Part shown: in pieces, positions 21,401-31,903 of the stretch
Layout: each line of letters starts with the position of its first letter
Position numbering within the stretch: the first letter of the stretch is position 1
Made by a program: the position numbers and the translations under genes
Assembly (NCBI RefSeq): GCF_041381155.1
Contig: NC_091141.1
Coordinates: 22,650,828 to 22,714,827, forward strand
Direction of reading: 5' to 3'
DNA length: 64,000 nucleotides
Origin: Argopecten irradians
Lineage: Eukaryota; Mollusca; Bivalvia; Pectinida; Pectinidae
Notes under the pieces: generated by a model
The model's input: the letters and a program-made list of their open reading frames with translations, nothing else
Told to the model about the DNA's origin: nothing
The model's database searches: none

Positions 21401-22429
21401 CGGAGGGAAAGGTCAATTACAGACTGTCATTGTTATGAGGCAAAGCTAAGATCAATATGGTAGCTTGACTGACAGGGGACATACATTGCTTTAGCAATAC
21501 CCTTAGAATGCTTGTCATTGATATGATAAATAGAAAGGTAGACAATTGCTATCTCCAATGTAGTGTTACACAACAAATCATTCAAGCTTATAGACTAAAT
21601 GAAGATTTGTTACCATGTCCAATTGTCTATTCACAGTTTGATGATGTAGAGCAGATTTTGTCGTATGAAGATCGACACTCATGGACTATGTCCATGTTGA
21701 ACTCTGACCCCGTTGGTGATGTCATGCTGATGGAGGGGGTTAAGCTTTTAATGCTGCTGGAAGCTGTGCGCCTTTACAATGCAAGTCAGACTGGAGCGGA
21801 TGTCCCCATCTTTGTGTGGCTCCTGTTTGCTCGAGACACATCGGATACGCCTGCCAAATTTGTAAAGAACCACCTCAACTGTGTCGGAGGTTCTGCGGGA
21901 TTAGAGCAGGTACGCCTCGCTATTTTATATTTTCTTAGTAAAAGAAATAAAGGTAAAAACAGTGCACCCATGCCCTAAATACATATGAAGGTAAATGTAG
22001 GTACTGTATTCGACCTAATAATTAATAAGCGCCAAGGACACTTAACATTGAAAAAAAGATGGGATGCTTAATGGGATGAAATTTCGGCTAATTGCACAAA
22101 ATTATTGCACATAAAGATCATTGTTGCTAAATAGGTCAATTCTGAGGTGATGGGGGCGCTTATTGGGTCTTATACAGTATGTTTTAATTTATTTTTGCTA
22201 ATTGTCAATATTGTGGTAAGCTGAATCTTGATTTGGTCTATGTGGTCTATTACAGGTGGAGATGTTTCTATTAGGCCATGTACTCGGTGTCAGTATACAG
22301 GTGTTCCGCCTCAGTCAGTTTGGTCAGGATGATTTTGTGTCGTTTTACCCAGAGAACGAATTGGAACAAATGCCGACTATCAGTTTACTAGCAGAGGATG
22401 ATCGTCATTATAATGTAACTGTACCATAG
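16629..22429 (+). CDS. OTULIN: OTULIN-like linear (Met1) ubiquitin deubiquitinase, 5 coding exons
   Basis: Exons 16629-18438, 19866-19957, 20362-20637, 21538-21909 and 22256-22429 join in phase to 907 aa. The last 300 residues align with vertebrate OTULIN throughout: EWRGDT, RGDNYCGIRG (catalytic Cys657, preceding Asp654), LLFARDTSDTP, NHLN, GGSAGLEQVEMFLL and the ending EDDRHYN (His901, Asn903). All three catalytic residues are present. Family members cut Met1-linked ubiquitin chains in the cytosol and restrain NF-kB and cell-death signalling. Residues 1-603 have no vertebrate counterpart: they are Ser/Thr/Asn-rich and disordered, with a basic patch at about 36-66 and a short coiled coil at about 420-465. 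The chosen start gives MGNTAS, a good N-myristoylation signal. The vertebrate C-terminal PDZ ligand is absent. The paralogue OTULINL lacks the catalytic Cys, so an active OTULIN is the better call. Confidence 0.9.
18783..19865 (+). repeat. 132-bp minisatellite in OTULIN-like intron, about 8 copies
   Basis: Copies of TGTAATGAAGGGAAGTAAC begin at 18783, 18915, 19047, 19179, 19311, 19443, 19579 and 19711. Each unit has two related halves (GGGAAGTAACTATGATAG and GGGGAGTAACTCTGATAG). The unit contains TACATTACACAGGGTGTAAT, and the array runs directly into the true exon acceptor (ATTACACAG|GTGTAG at 19865), so the splice-site region is part of the repeat. Confidence 0.95.
19866..19957 (+). CDS. OTULIN: OTULIN-like exon 2: start of the catalytic domain
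   Basis: Enters in phase 1 and leaves in phase 0 with a weak GTTGGT donor. It encodes residues 604-634 including EYAEREWRGDTDKA, which matches the vertebrate segment around Trp96, a residue involved in ubiquitin contact. Confidence 0.85.
20362..20637 (+). CDS. OTULIN: OTULIN-like exon 3: catalytic cysteine
   Basis: Acceptor GCTAG at 20361, donor CTAAG|GTAAAG. 92 codons in phase 0 (residues 635-726) with VRGDNYCGIRG at 651-661. Confidence 0.9.
20581..21035 (+). repeat. Decaying tandem copies of the OTULIN-like exon 3 end
   Basis: The exon 3 terminus (CCTCAGGAACC, TATCACAGATGCAAGCTTGC, CTTACTTATTCTCTAAGGTA) is followed by a close copy ending at another CTCTAAGGTA near 20703. About five weaker copies follow (CTATCACAGAAGCAAGC, CTATCACAGATGCTAGCTTG, CTATTACAGAAGCAAGCTTG). 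Copies get more degraded with distance from the exon. Confidence 0.8.
21538..21909 (+). CDS. OTULIN: OTULIN-like exon 4
   Basis: 124 codons in phase 0 (residues 727-850), from an AAAG acceptor to GAGCAG|GTACGC. Contains VPIFVWLLFARDTSDTP and NHLNCVGG, strongly OTULIN-like. The first 30 residues are poorly conserved, so the exact acceptor is less certain. Confidence 0.85.
22004..22177. mobile_element. MITE R1 in the last OTULIN-like intron
   Basis: Inverted ends CTGTATTCGACCTAATAA and TTATTGGGTCTTATACAG flanked by TA. Family relatives lie at 24749, 38437, 53249 and 62485, with a partial one at 48186. The TA target and CNGT ends suggest a Tc1/mariner/pogo-type source. Confidence 0.75.
22256..22429 (+). 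CDS. OTULIN: OTULIN-like exon 5: catalytic His/Asn and stop
   Basis: Acceptor TTACAG at 22255; 57 codons plus TAG. The ending EDDRHYNVTVP carries His901 and Asn903 four residues before the C-terminus. Confidence 0.9.
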   Translation: MEMFLLGHVLGVSIQVFRLSQFGQDDFVSFYPENELEQMPTISLLAEDDRHYNVTVP

Positions 22430-22620
22430 CAGGCTACCACTCAATTTACCGACAGAGGATGATCGACGTTTTAATGTAACTGTACATTAGAGGGCCACCA
22501 CTGAATTTACCGACAGAGGATGATCAACGTTTTAATGTAACTGTACATTCGAGGGCCACCCCTCAATTTAATGGCAGAGGAGGATGGACGTTTAATGTAA
22601 CTGTGCATTCGAGGGTCACC
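22381..22620 (+). repeat. 60-bp tandem copies of the OTULIN-like C-terminal coding end
   Basis: The last 49 coding bases are repeated three more times in the 3' untranslated region at a 60-base period (copies near 22441, 22501 and 22561, each with GCAGAGGATGAT- or GACAGAGGATGAT-like starts and TTTAATGTAACTGT). In the extra copies the codon matching the catalytic His is CGT, so they could not encode an active tail. Confidence 0.9.
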
Positions 22621-23604
22621 TCTCACTGAAAATGTAAAAATTATGTACGACAATACTTTTGATCACTGTTTGTTAAGATGGTAGTAAATGCTGTTGAAAG
22701 TATCTATCTACTCTACCGATCAGTACACCTAACTGACAGATCTCCACTCTCCTTATCAGTACTGTTTACATACTCTGAAACTGTAAACGCACATATTTTA
22801 GCGATAATCTTATTTTAGGATTTTTTGCGGGAGAAATGCTGAGCTAAATACAGTTGCGATAATTTCATTTTCTGTATCTTTTTAATAACAATGATGTTGA
22901 ATTCTCTAATTCATTATTGCGCTGTTCAAGATCACGTTTGCTAAAATTAGATTATGCGAAAACGCCAAAATAAGTTTGTTTACAGTGTATTGTTAGACCA
23001 ACAGGGATGTATACATTTTTATTCACTCATCTAAGAAGTTCACTTATTCAGAAGACAATTTATTTTATAGACCAAATTGTCATACAAGCAGGACTCATCA
23101 TAGTCATTCAATTATGGACAAGTTTCAATAAAATTGTCCTTAAAATTAAATTTTTGATCTTCAACAACACCAAAGATGCTGTAGTTGCTTTATTACGAGG
23201 ACATATAATATTGATATCAGAGAGAGACTTCTTTGGCTACAAAATTCAGACAAGCCAATCAGACTACTAATTTTATGAAGGCTTTCTGGACCCCATAAGT
23301 AATAAGTCCCTTGTGTAAAAGTCAAGTATCACTCATACATGTACATACCTATTTATAAAGGTCTTTGGTATTTTTATCCCAATGATCCCATGCAATATGA
23401 ATATATCCCTCTGGTGTTCAATGGAGACGGGTTTGTTGTGTGTGCAGCTTTTAGTAGATATCATTGGACGCAGTAATCAGCTCTTACACTCAAAGGTCAA
23501 AGGTCAATTTTACATGTACAGTGTAACTTGTCTAAACTTTTGTCACTTGGACCAGCATATTTGGCCAGTATAGGCAGGTTTCTAGATTATAAAGGTTTTA
23601 ATCA

Positions 23605-23766
23605 CTGTAAAACATGGTTCTGACGACCCTCTGGAGACCAACAGAATCACTTCTTGTATACACATGGTTTGTTATTCACATACATTTATATGCATTACAG
23701 ACATCATATAGGAACATTAACAGTTAATGGAATTGTAAGCATGTGTGGTATACACATGATTTACTG
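23605..23766. mobile_element. MITE P1, copy 1
   Basis: Starts CTGTAAAACATGGTT and ends GATTTACTG followed by TA. The interior (CTCTGGAGACCAACAGAATC, TTACAGACATCATATAGGAA) matches the copies at 40907 and 42687. Confidence 0.65.
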
Positions 23767-24748
23767 TACTATCAATGATTACGAAGGAAAATGCCATACA
23801 ATTACGCTGGAATACACAGGAATCTGGATTAGACAAGGAACGGTTTAAACAAGTTACCCTGTAAATGCCTTGGTGTAATGTCTGTCAATTGTCTGGCTTT
23901 CAAAGAAAGTTGTCTGATAAATATAAATTAACAATGAAGTTTTACACCGCCACTTTTCTGTTGTAGTGAATATTTTTACATACATTAACATTACTATCTG
24001 TTATTCAGTAAATAATATATATTTCTGACACTGGGTTACCAAGAATGATTTTCAATAAGAATTTTACAAACTATGAAGTAGGTGAGCGATTTATTTGACC
24101 TTTTGTTTAGTTTGAATTTTTATACTCTGTTTACCTTTATATTTTGTTTTATTTATTGAGAGATTATACTGCTGTGTCACTTTATAACATCAAATAGTAG
24201 GGGCAACATGTTAAAGATTCTTGTTAGATATTTCGTACGTGGAATTGATTGTTAAATCATACTTTTGTTATGTTATACAGTGTGTAAGAAAGAAATTGTG
24301 TGAAAGTTTATAATGTCTGAATACTGTTATGAAACAGTTATACATGTACACTATCAGGTTATTTTTTCAGGATGGAGGTTTTACAAAAGTATACTGGATG
24401 TTTCGTTTGTTAATTTTCACAGCTTTTAATTTGTACAGTTACAATGTTTCAGAATATCATAAAAGAAGATAAAAGTCAAAGAATAAATTCCTAAATGATA
24501 TTTTCAGTTATGTCTTCACTACGTTGATTTTGGTTATTACCTAAAAATTAAATTTGAAGTTTTTACTTCATAATACAGAACAATTGGCCTTAAATAAAAA
24601 CATTTTTGCTTTTGATGACACCATAACTATTTGAAATAAAAAAACAAATAAAAGAAAAGTTCACGATTTTTAGGAAATATTAAAGAAATTAGGAAAATTG
24701 TAAAGAACAAATACTGTTATGCTGAAAAATAACCTGATGTACAACATA

Positions 24749-24960
24749 GTACATATTCGACCTAATAAGCACCTACCGGGTATGTTTCTGTAAGTGCTCA
24801 ATAATATGATCTTTCATGATGTTCAAATATAAAGTAAATCTAAACTATATGTTAGTTTTACAACTTCAGGTCTTAATTAATTATAATTTCCCCCAATCTT
24901 TGGCCTTCTTAAATTTACAAACTTCAATGTCATGAATGCTTATTAGGTCGAATATGGTAT
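24749..24960. mobile_element. MITE R1 relative
   Basis: Left ATATTCGACCTAATAAGCAC and right GCTTATTAGGTCGAATAT are complements around about 170 AT-rich bases. Confidence 0.7.
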
Positions 24961-26370
24961 ACACAATTTGACAGGGTGTACATGAATGTTCAATGTTACA
25001 AGCCCTAACATAATGATGTAATATTTGTCGAGTCAGAAACAATGGTATCATACCATTATTATATAGATGTTGTAAGTCTAGCGGCTTATGTAGATCGGCA
25101 ATTGTATGATTTTTCTCAGGTTGGCACTTTTCGTTTCAATGAGATTAATAAAATTGATTTCTTTTTCACAAGAATCTATTTCATGGCACATATCAACTTT
25201 ATTAGAGATGAGTAGTTAGTCCATCTGTAACTTACCCTCAAATAACATACCTGTCTTTCTCTGCTATTTCGATTATTGATATCTGGATTTCTATGATTAA
25301 TTAACTTTTTCACCACTGAAATTTCGTAATGGACTAGTCTAGTCTTTGGTATAGAAGAGTCTAAATTTTTCTTCAGGGTTGAAGGAGTTAATATTGAACT
25401 GTGGAGGAAAGGTCGCTTGGTTACTTTTGCTCCAAAGATAATAATCATGAAATACAAACTGTACTGTTTCATGTTAAAAGAAAACGGTTATATCCTTATA
25501 TAAAACTTATTTTAGCATTAAGCATTAATTCTCTAGCTTGTATAACACCCCCTTCTCCCTCCTTTAATTCATATGCCAAAAGTTATACAAATTCATCCAT
25601 TTCATTAGATATGTAAAATGAAAAATATCTCCATCGATCAATACTATATTCTATGGATAAATACACTTTGATTAAACTCACCGTTCATGGTTTTGTTCGC
25701 TAAGCTACACCTGAACCTAACGGCAGTAACAATCAAATGATGGACAGATGATATTGATCAGATTCTGCATAAATATATAATATAGTTTCAAGTTTGTTGT
25801 TGTTTATGACTTTTGTAGATTTTGTAACTTATTTGGTCGCTGTAATTACTTACATGTGCTGTTTGTATCAATATCTTGGGTATCTATAAGCTAAAATAAA
25901 CCATAGAAGACTTTTCCATAATTGTGAATCACTACTAGATTTCTCAGCTGCTGAATTTTGTGTTGCCCAATGTACATGTAGTTTTGCCTGGGAATGCTTT
26001 GAAGTTATGGTGACTGGGGTATTATATTTGTGATATTATAACACCTCAAGGATTTGTAATAGATGATCATTCTGTTCACTAGATATTTGTAAATTTTTGC
26101 AGAATATACTTTCGAAGTTCAAAGTATTTATAAAAGTAATTGAGAATAGAAGTTTTAATCTGTTGTAAACATTAATATACAAAGTGTATATATAATATTA
26201 TACTGTATGTCAAAATGTAATATTAAGAGTCGTTTTGTGTCGAGGAAAATGGTACTGCAAGTATGAATTATATCCAAATTAGAATGCAATGAAGAAAAAA
26301 AATCAAAACTGTACATAAAGTGGTATGAAATGTGTATCTGGTGTAATATATATTTCTTCTTGGCATATTA

Positions 26371-26468
26371 CAGGGTTAACTCCCTTGCGGGTAGGTAGCC
26401 ATAGTGACGTCATTATTTTGTGGAAACTCTGATGTAACCAATGACTATTGGCAAGGGCGATAACTCTG
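26371..26468. mobile_element. 98-bp MITE with TA flanks
   Basis: Ends CAGGGTTAACTCCCTTGC and GCAAGGGCGATAACTCTG are inverted copies with two mismatches, flanked by TA on both sides. Confidence 0.7.
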
Positions 26469-27899
26469 TAGTATACAAATACAGAATAGTTGGTTATGAA
26501 ATAATCTGCTTTATTTATTTGGTTATCACATTTTCTAGTTTACATGTTTGCAATCTCAGTTTAACCTATTTTTAGTACAAATTTAATACACCAACTTTCA
26601 ATTCCCATCAGGGATCTTTATTTTGTATGAAAACATGAATAAGAAATACATGTAGTTCATTTTTGAAAAATTTATTTCTTAGTTTTCATACTAAATCTAA
26701 ACTTTCTGATTGGCCAATTCTTTTTCCATACCTCTGTAAAAAAAATTTGAGAATGGCACAAAAACCCAACATAATATGTGACGACTCAATAGAGATGAAT
26801 AATCTCTTGATAAATCAACAAAATTGTACATTTAAACAAATTTGGTTGACAAACTTTATGCAGATTCATACAGTTTGCAAACAGTTATTTTTTCTTAACC
26901 TGATGAAAATTAAAAATAGTGACTTCAATGCTCATCATGTCTTATCGATACAAAGTTTTACTTATTTATTCAAGTGTCTCATTGATATAGATCTCTATTC
27001 CTATATTTTAACAAAAGTCTCACCAACTCAGATTTGCTCATTATACTTTGTACTTACAAGTGAAATAGACAGATATTTTCGCAATTCCCTACCGGTGTTC
27101 AAAGATGTTACTTGTGTGAGATCTGATATTGGTTATGGATAAGTTAAATGCTTTCTGTTTGGATTTGAGACTGAAGTCAAAATTTGTCCAGCTATGTATA
27201 TATAATATATATGCTTTGAGAATATTGATTCACATACTTGAGTGATGTGATTTGATTCCCACTGCAAGATGAACTTGTCAGCAGTTTTCACGAACTTAAA
27301 TACCCACAATTAAAATGGAAAGAATTATAAGTGAAATAACATGTATAAATTATTACTGTTACAAATTAAAAAAGGCACGAACATTTCTCTTGCAAATAAA
27401 CATTGAAAGAGGAAATGGCAAAATTTTCTCCTTGCAAAATTACACAACTGCCAGTATATAGTAACTATTGTTCCCCTTAAATTTCAGTGAAACTGAAATG
27501 CAAACATATGTCTAAATTTTAATGTAATATATCTCTTTTATGTTAACCTTCCATCATTGGTATGTATTGTACAAGCTTAAAATTCAGTTTAAGGGCCAAT
27601 AATCATCAGTTGATAGGGGTGTGGACCAAGGTTTTTATAGCTATAATTTGCTTATTTGTGAGTTTGATGTTTTAGAACCTCTGCAAAATAAGAAATGAAT
27701 TATGTGTATGTACAAATGTATTACTACATCTACATGGAAATATATTAAGATTTATGTACATGTAAAATAAGCTCTTGTGTTTCTATAGTCTCAACACCAG
27801 ACTTTGACATTTTGACATATGATACAAAATCACTATCTGACAGAATGTCAAGTGTGGTTGCGGGGCAAGGAGAAACTCTTGCTTATGTTAAGAGATGAT
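26469..27899. other. AT-rich, no gene recognised
   Basis: A 159-codon open stretch on + at 26663-27142 opens with TTG, is AT-biased and has no splice context, so I read it as chance. Confidence 0.5.
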
Positions 27900-28160
27900 T
27901 GTACAATGTACTAGAAAAGTGTATGTGTGTTTTAGATGTATGTGAGCGAGGTATGTGTATGACTGTGTTTTATGTGCGTGTGCACAACTTTTAGACATAG
28001 GTGAGTAGTGTGTGTGTGTTGATTTGTGAGTGAGATGTATGTGTGTTTATGTGTGAGTGAGATGTATGTGTGTATCCAGTGTGATTAGGGTGTGTATGTG
28101 TTTTGTGTGAGTGTGGTGTATGTGTGTATCCCAGTATGTGTGCCAGCTTTACCGTTGATG
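27900..28160 (+). repeat. GT-rich simple sequence
   Basis: Alternating GT with interspersed GTGAG and GTATG words and imperfect 20-30 base periodicity (TGTGTGAGTGAGATGTATG). Such alternating purine-pyrimidine tracts can adopt left-handed DNA. Confidence 0.75.
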
Positions 28161-28549
28161 CCTGTACAGATGTTACCATAGATACTGTATGTTTGTACAC
28201 TCCACTGTCACTAGGTTACTCAGTGCAATAAAAGCCTATAAACTTTACCACCCGGACTTTGTGAATTTATTTCCTTTATAGACGGTGTTTCCTACTACAA
28301 ATGTATGACATCGCTAGCCTGTGTTTTATCCTTTTCACCTTTTCACAGCTATTTGTCATTTAGATACAAGTTACATTGTGGTGGCTGGGGAGTCCCTGGA
28401 GTAAAATCATTAACCAATTGCCAGTATGAGTATACCTAGCAACTGCTCTAAGTAAGCAACCAGGAAGTGCTAGTATATTCAATATATTATCTATTTGGCT
28501 ACCACAGCCTAGAGGTAGTGTCAGAAAGTCAAATACCTAAACCATTTCA

Positions 28550-28870
28550 CTAGAGCCTGAAAGTTGTGGGTTAGTGGTCAGCACAGTGTGAAGGTTGTGG
28601 GCTAGTGGTCAGCACAGCCTGAAGGTCATGGGTTAGTGGTCAGCACAGCCTGAAGGTTGTGGGTTAGTGGTCAACACAGCCTGAAGGTTGTGGGCTAGTG
28701 GTCAGCACAGCCTGAAGGTTGTGAGTTAGTGGTCAGCACAGCCTGAAGGTTGTGGGTTAGTGGTCAGCACAGCCTGAAGGTTGTGGGTTAGTGGTCAGCA
28801 CAGCCTGAAGGTTGTGGGTTAGTGGTCAGCACAGCCTGAAGGTTGCGGGTTAGGGGTCACCAAAGCCTTA
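28550..28870 (+). repeat. 31-bp minisatellite, about 10 copies
   Basis: Unit carries CACAGCCTGAAGGTTGTGGG then TTAGTGGTCAG. Copies are nearly identical, with occasional TTAG/CTAG variants. Confidence 0.95.
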
Positions 28871-29690
28871 CAGTTTTTGGGCTAGTCACAACAGGTTGTG
28901 GGCTAGTGGTAGAGTTTCGCACACCTCAACCACTATACCATCACAGCCTAGAGGTAAAAGGATTTGTGATCATCACAGCCTAGAGGTAAGAAAGCTGTCT
29001 TACAGTCAGTCATCACAGCCTAGAGGTAAGAAAGCTGTCTTACTGTCAGTCATCACAGCCAAGAGGTAAGAAAGCTGTCTTACAGTCAGTCATCACAGCC
29101 TAGAGTGTATGGCTGCATTAAAGCTTGTAATTACAACCAAATGGTAGAGAGTTTGTAGTTTGTAGTTGTCGTATCATAGAGGTAAATGTCCACAGCCTAG
29201 AGGTGTTGCAATCACCATAGCATGGAGGTGGTTGACTTGTGGTCATCGCCAAAGGTGGAAGGTTTGTGGTGACCACAGTCTTGAGGTGAAGGGTTTGTGA
29301 TCACTACAGCATAGAGATGGAGGACTTGTGGTTATTGCAGCTTAGAGGTGGAAGGCTGTCTTATGCTCATCAAAACCTAGTGGTGATTGGCTTGTGGTCA
29401 CAACAGCCTAAATGTGGATTGCTGCTTTGTTTTAGCCACAGCTTAGAGCTGACGAGCTGCCTTGTGGTTTCAATAGCTTAGCGATGGCGAACTTGTAATT
29501 ACCAAAGCCTAGAAAGGGCTTTCAATTTCCACAGTCTAGAGGAGCCTAGAGGTGGAGGACTTGTAATCACCACAGCATAGAGGTGGTGAGTTTGCGATCT
29601 CCATAGCCTAGAGGAGCACAGAGTTGAAGGGCATGTGGTCATTGCAGCCTAAAAGTGGAAGGTTATCTTGTGGTTACCATAGCCTAGAGA
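28870..29690 (+). repeat. Degenerate minisatellite built on the word CAGCCTAGAGGT
   Basis: A near-perfect sub-array at 28960-29110 repeats CATCACAGCCTAGAGGTAAG plus AAAGCTGTCTTACAGTCAGT. Beyond it the CAGCCTAGAGGT word recurs at irregular 40-60 base spacing, so this looks like an older, decayed part of the field. Confidence 0.8.
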
Positions 29691-30690
29691 GGGAAGGTTA
29701 TTGTGTACGCTAGTTGGGGTTGGAACAGCCTAACGATTGGGGGTTTGTGGTCACGACAGCCTGGAGGATTTTGTACACAGCCTAGAGAGTTACCTTGTGG
29801 TTGCAACAGCCTAAAGGTTGGAGGTTTGTGGTCACGACAGCCTAGAGGTGGAGGGTTACCTTGTGGTTGCAACAGCCTAAAGGATGGGTGATTTTGGTCA
29901 CCACAGCCTAGAGGTGGAGGGTTACCTTGTGGTTGCAACAGCCTAACGGTTGGAGGTTTGTGTTCATCACAGCCTAGAGGTGGAGGGTTACCTTGTGGTT
30001 GCAAGAGCCTAAATGTTGGGGGTTTGTGGTCACCACAGTCTAGAGGTGGAGGGTTACCTTGTGGTTGCAACAGCCTAAAGGATGGGGATTTTGGTCATCA
30101 CAGCCTAGAGGTGGAGGGTTACCTTGTGGTTGCAAGAGCCTAAATGTTCGGGGGTTTGTGGTCATCACAGCCTAGAGGTGGAGGGTTACCTTGTGGTTGC
30201 AAGAGCCTAAATGTTGGGGATTTGTGTTCATCACAGTCTAGAGGTGGAGGGTTACCTTGTGGTTGCAAGAGCCTAAATGTTGGGGGTTTGTGTTCATCAC
30301 AGCCTAGAGGTGGAGGGTTACCTTGTGGTTGCAAGAGCCTAAATGTTGGGGGTTTGTGTTCATCACAGCCTAGAGGTGGAGGGTTACCTTGTGGTTGCAA
30401 CAGCCTAAATGTTGGGGGTTTGTGTTCCACACAGCCTAGAGGTGGAGGTTACCTTGTGGTTGCAAGAGCCTAAATGTTGGGGTTTGTGTCATCACAGCTA
30501 GAGTGGAGGGTTACCTTGGTTGCAGCTCATCACAGCTAGAGGTGGAGGGTTACTTGTGGTTGCAAGAGCCTAAATGTTGGGGTTTGTGTTTGCTAGAGGT
30601 GGAGGTAGAGCCTAAAAGGTTTGGGTCACACAGCCTAGAGTGGAGGGTTACCTTGTGGTTGCAAGAGCCTAAATGTTGGAGGTAGCCTAG
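29690..30690 (+). repeat. 66-bp minisatellite, about 14 copies
   Basis: Unit reads CACAGCCTAGAGGTGGAGGG, TTACCTTGTGGTTGCAAGAG, CCTAAATGTTGGGGGTTTGT. The 66-base period keeps frames open on both strands (22-residue repeats with PQGNPPPLGC on the minus strand). From 30480 to 30690 units lose single bases and whole segments. Confidence 0.9.
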
Positions 30691-30959
30691 AGGTGCAGTG
30701 CTTTTTGTCTGGTCATCACAGCCATGAGTTGGAGGGCTTTGTGGTCCCCACAGATTAGAGGTGACGGGATACCTTGTGGTGTCCATAGCCTAGAGATAAT
30801 CACCACAGCATAGAGGTGGTGAGCTTGCGGTCTCCGTAGCCTAGAGGAGCATAGAGGTAGAAGGCATGTGGTCATTGCAGCCTAGCTGCAATATCGTAGC
30901 CCAAAAGACTTTCAGACAGAAAATGGTGTCGGCCGAAAGGTATAGTAGGCCGTGGGGTA

Positions 30960-31262
30960 CGTATATTCGTTCTAATTGCAGCCTAGAGGTGGAGGGTTAC
31001 TTTGTGATCACCACAGCCTAGAGGTGGAAGGTTATTGTGATTAGAACAGCCTAGAGGTGGAGGGTTACTTTGTGGTCACCACAGCCTAGAGATGGAAGGT
31101 TATTGTGATTAGAACAGCCTAGAGGTGGAGGGTTACTTTGTGGTCACCACAGCCTAGAGGTGGAAGGTTATTGTGGTTAGAACAGCCTAGAGGTGGAGGG
31201 TTACCTTGTGGTTGCAACAGCCTAAAGGTTGGGAGTTTGTGGTCACCATAGCCTAGAGGAAA
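30960..31262 (+). repeat. 68-bp minisatellite, related to the 66-bp array
   Basis: Units alternate GCCTAGAGGTGGAGGGTTAC with GCCTAGAGGTGGAAGGTTAT. A non-repetitive insert at about 30890-30965 separates it from the previous array. Confidence 0.85.
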
Positions 31263-31489
31263 TTGACAGTCTTGTGATCTCCATTCATGACAAATTTAAT
31301 TCTATTTTTCGTTTCTTTTCGACCATAAGGCATTGTTCTCTCATTCAAAGCAAGTATTTTGGCTATGCATTTCTGGTTTTTTGGGTTTATCTAAGATAAA
31401 CTTCAAGTTTCATAAAAATCGTTTCATTTTAGCCAATATCATTCGCACAACTAAAAACGTTTTTGATAATAATGTGATATGTGATAACT

Positions 31490-31767
31490 GTCGAGATTCA
31501 TTTCACTCTTTTGCCGTTTGATGCAGTAATAGTCACGTAGCCTACCGCGCGGAATTTATGACGACGGCAGGAAACATAAAACGAACCGCGTTATGAAAAT
31601 TAACATTTCAATCATTTCTTTTCCGGAGATGCAATAAGTGTTCCATTAACGGAAAGTTAATAACTTTTGCGACTCTATATTGCGACTCTATAAAATAATC
31701 GATCGCGTTTTACATTCCAATTTTAAAATTAAAAGCCGTTTCGGAAAGGTAATGGTCATTTAATCTG
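31490..31767 (+). mobile_element. Family Z fragment, interrupted by a palindromic MITE
   Basis: Interior and right part of family Z (GACGGCAGGAAACATAAAAC, TTTTGCGACTCTA, AAAAGCCGTTTCGGAAAGGT). The expected AGTGGGCC end is altered, and the 118-bp palindrome sits just to the right. Confidence 0.65.
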
Positions 31768-31776
31768 ATAAATAGT

Positions 31777-31894
31777 TAGTCCGCTAAACCTGCCTATATT
31801 ATTAGGCTTTTTTAAAAAAAATTTTTGCCTATATATTAGGCAAAAAAAAAAAATTAAAAAAAAGCCTAATAATATAGGCAGGTTTAGCGGACTA
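31777..31894. mobile_element. 118-bp near-perfect palindromic MITE with 9-bp target duplication
   Basis: The arm TAGTCCGCTAAACCTGCCTA continues into TATTATTAGGC and is perfectly complementary to the other arm, with an A/T-rich loop. ATAAATAGT flanks it exactly on both sides (31768-31776 and 31895-31903). A 9-base duplication is typical of Mutator-like elements. Confidence 0.85.
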
Positions 31895-31903
31895 ATAAAT
31901 AGT

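Larger units (their letters stand above)
22621..26370. other. OTULIN-like 3' region, AT-rich, no further gene seen
   Basis: Likely begins with the 3' untranslated region. Several AATAAA words occur (for example near 23129) but none is clearly the functional one. It holds MITEs listed separately and no convincing exons. Confidence 0.5.

Noticed and set aside
26663-27142. 159-codon frame on +
   Set aside because: Starts at TTG, AT-biased composition, no recognisable domain and no partner exons.
28550-28870. Regular short repeats resembling a CRISPR array
   Set aside because: Units are contiguous with no unique spacers, and the genes are eukaryotic.
29684-30473. Long frames on both strands with Pro/Gly-rich repeats
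   Set aside because: By-product of a 66-bp period; the same repeat field loses frame outside this stretch.
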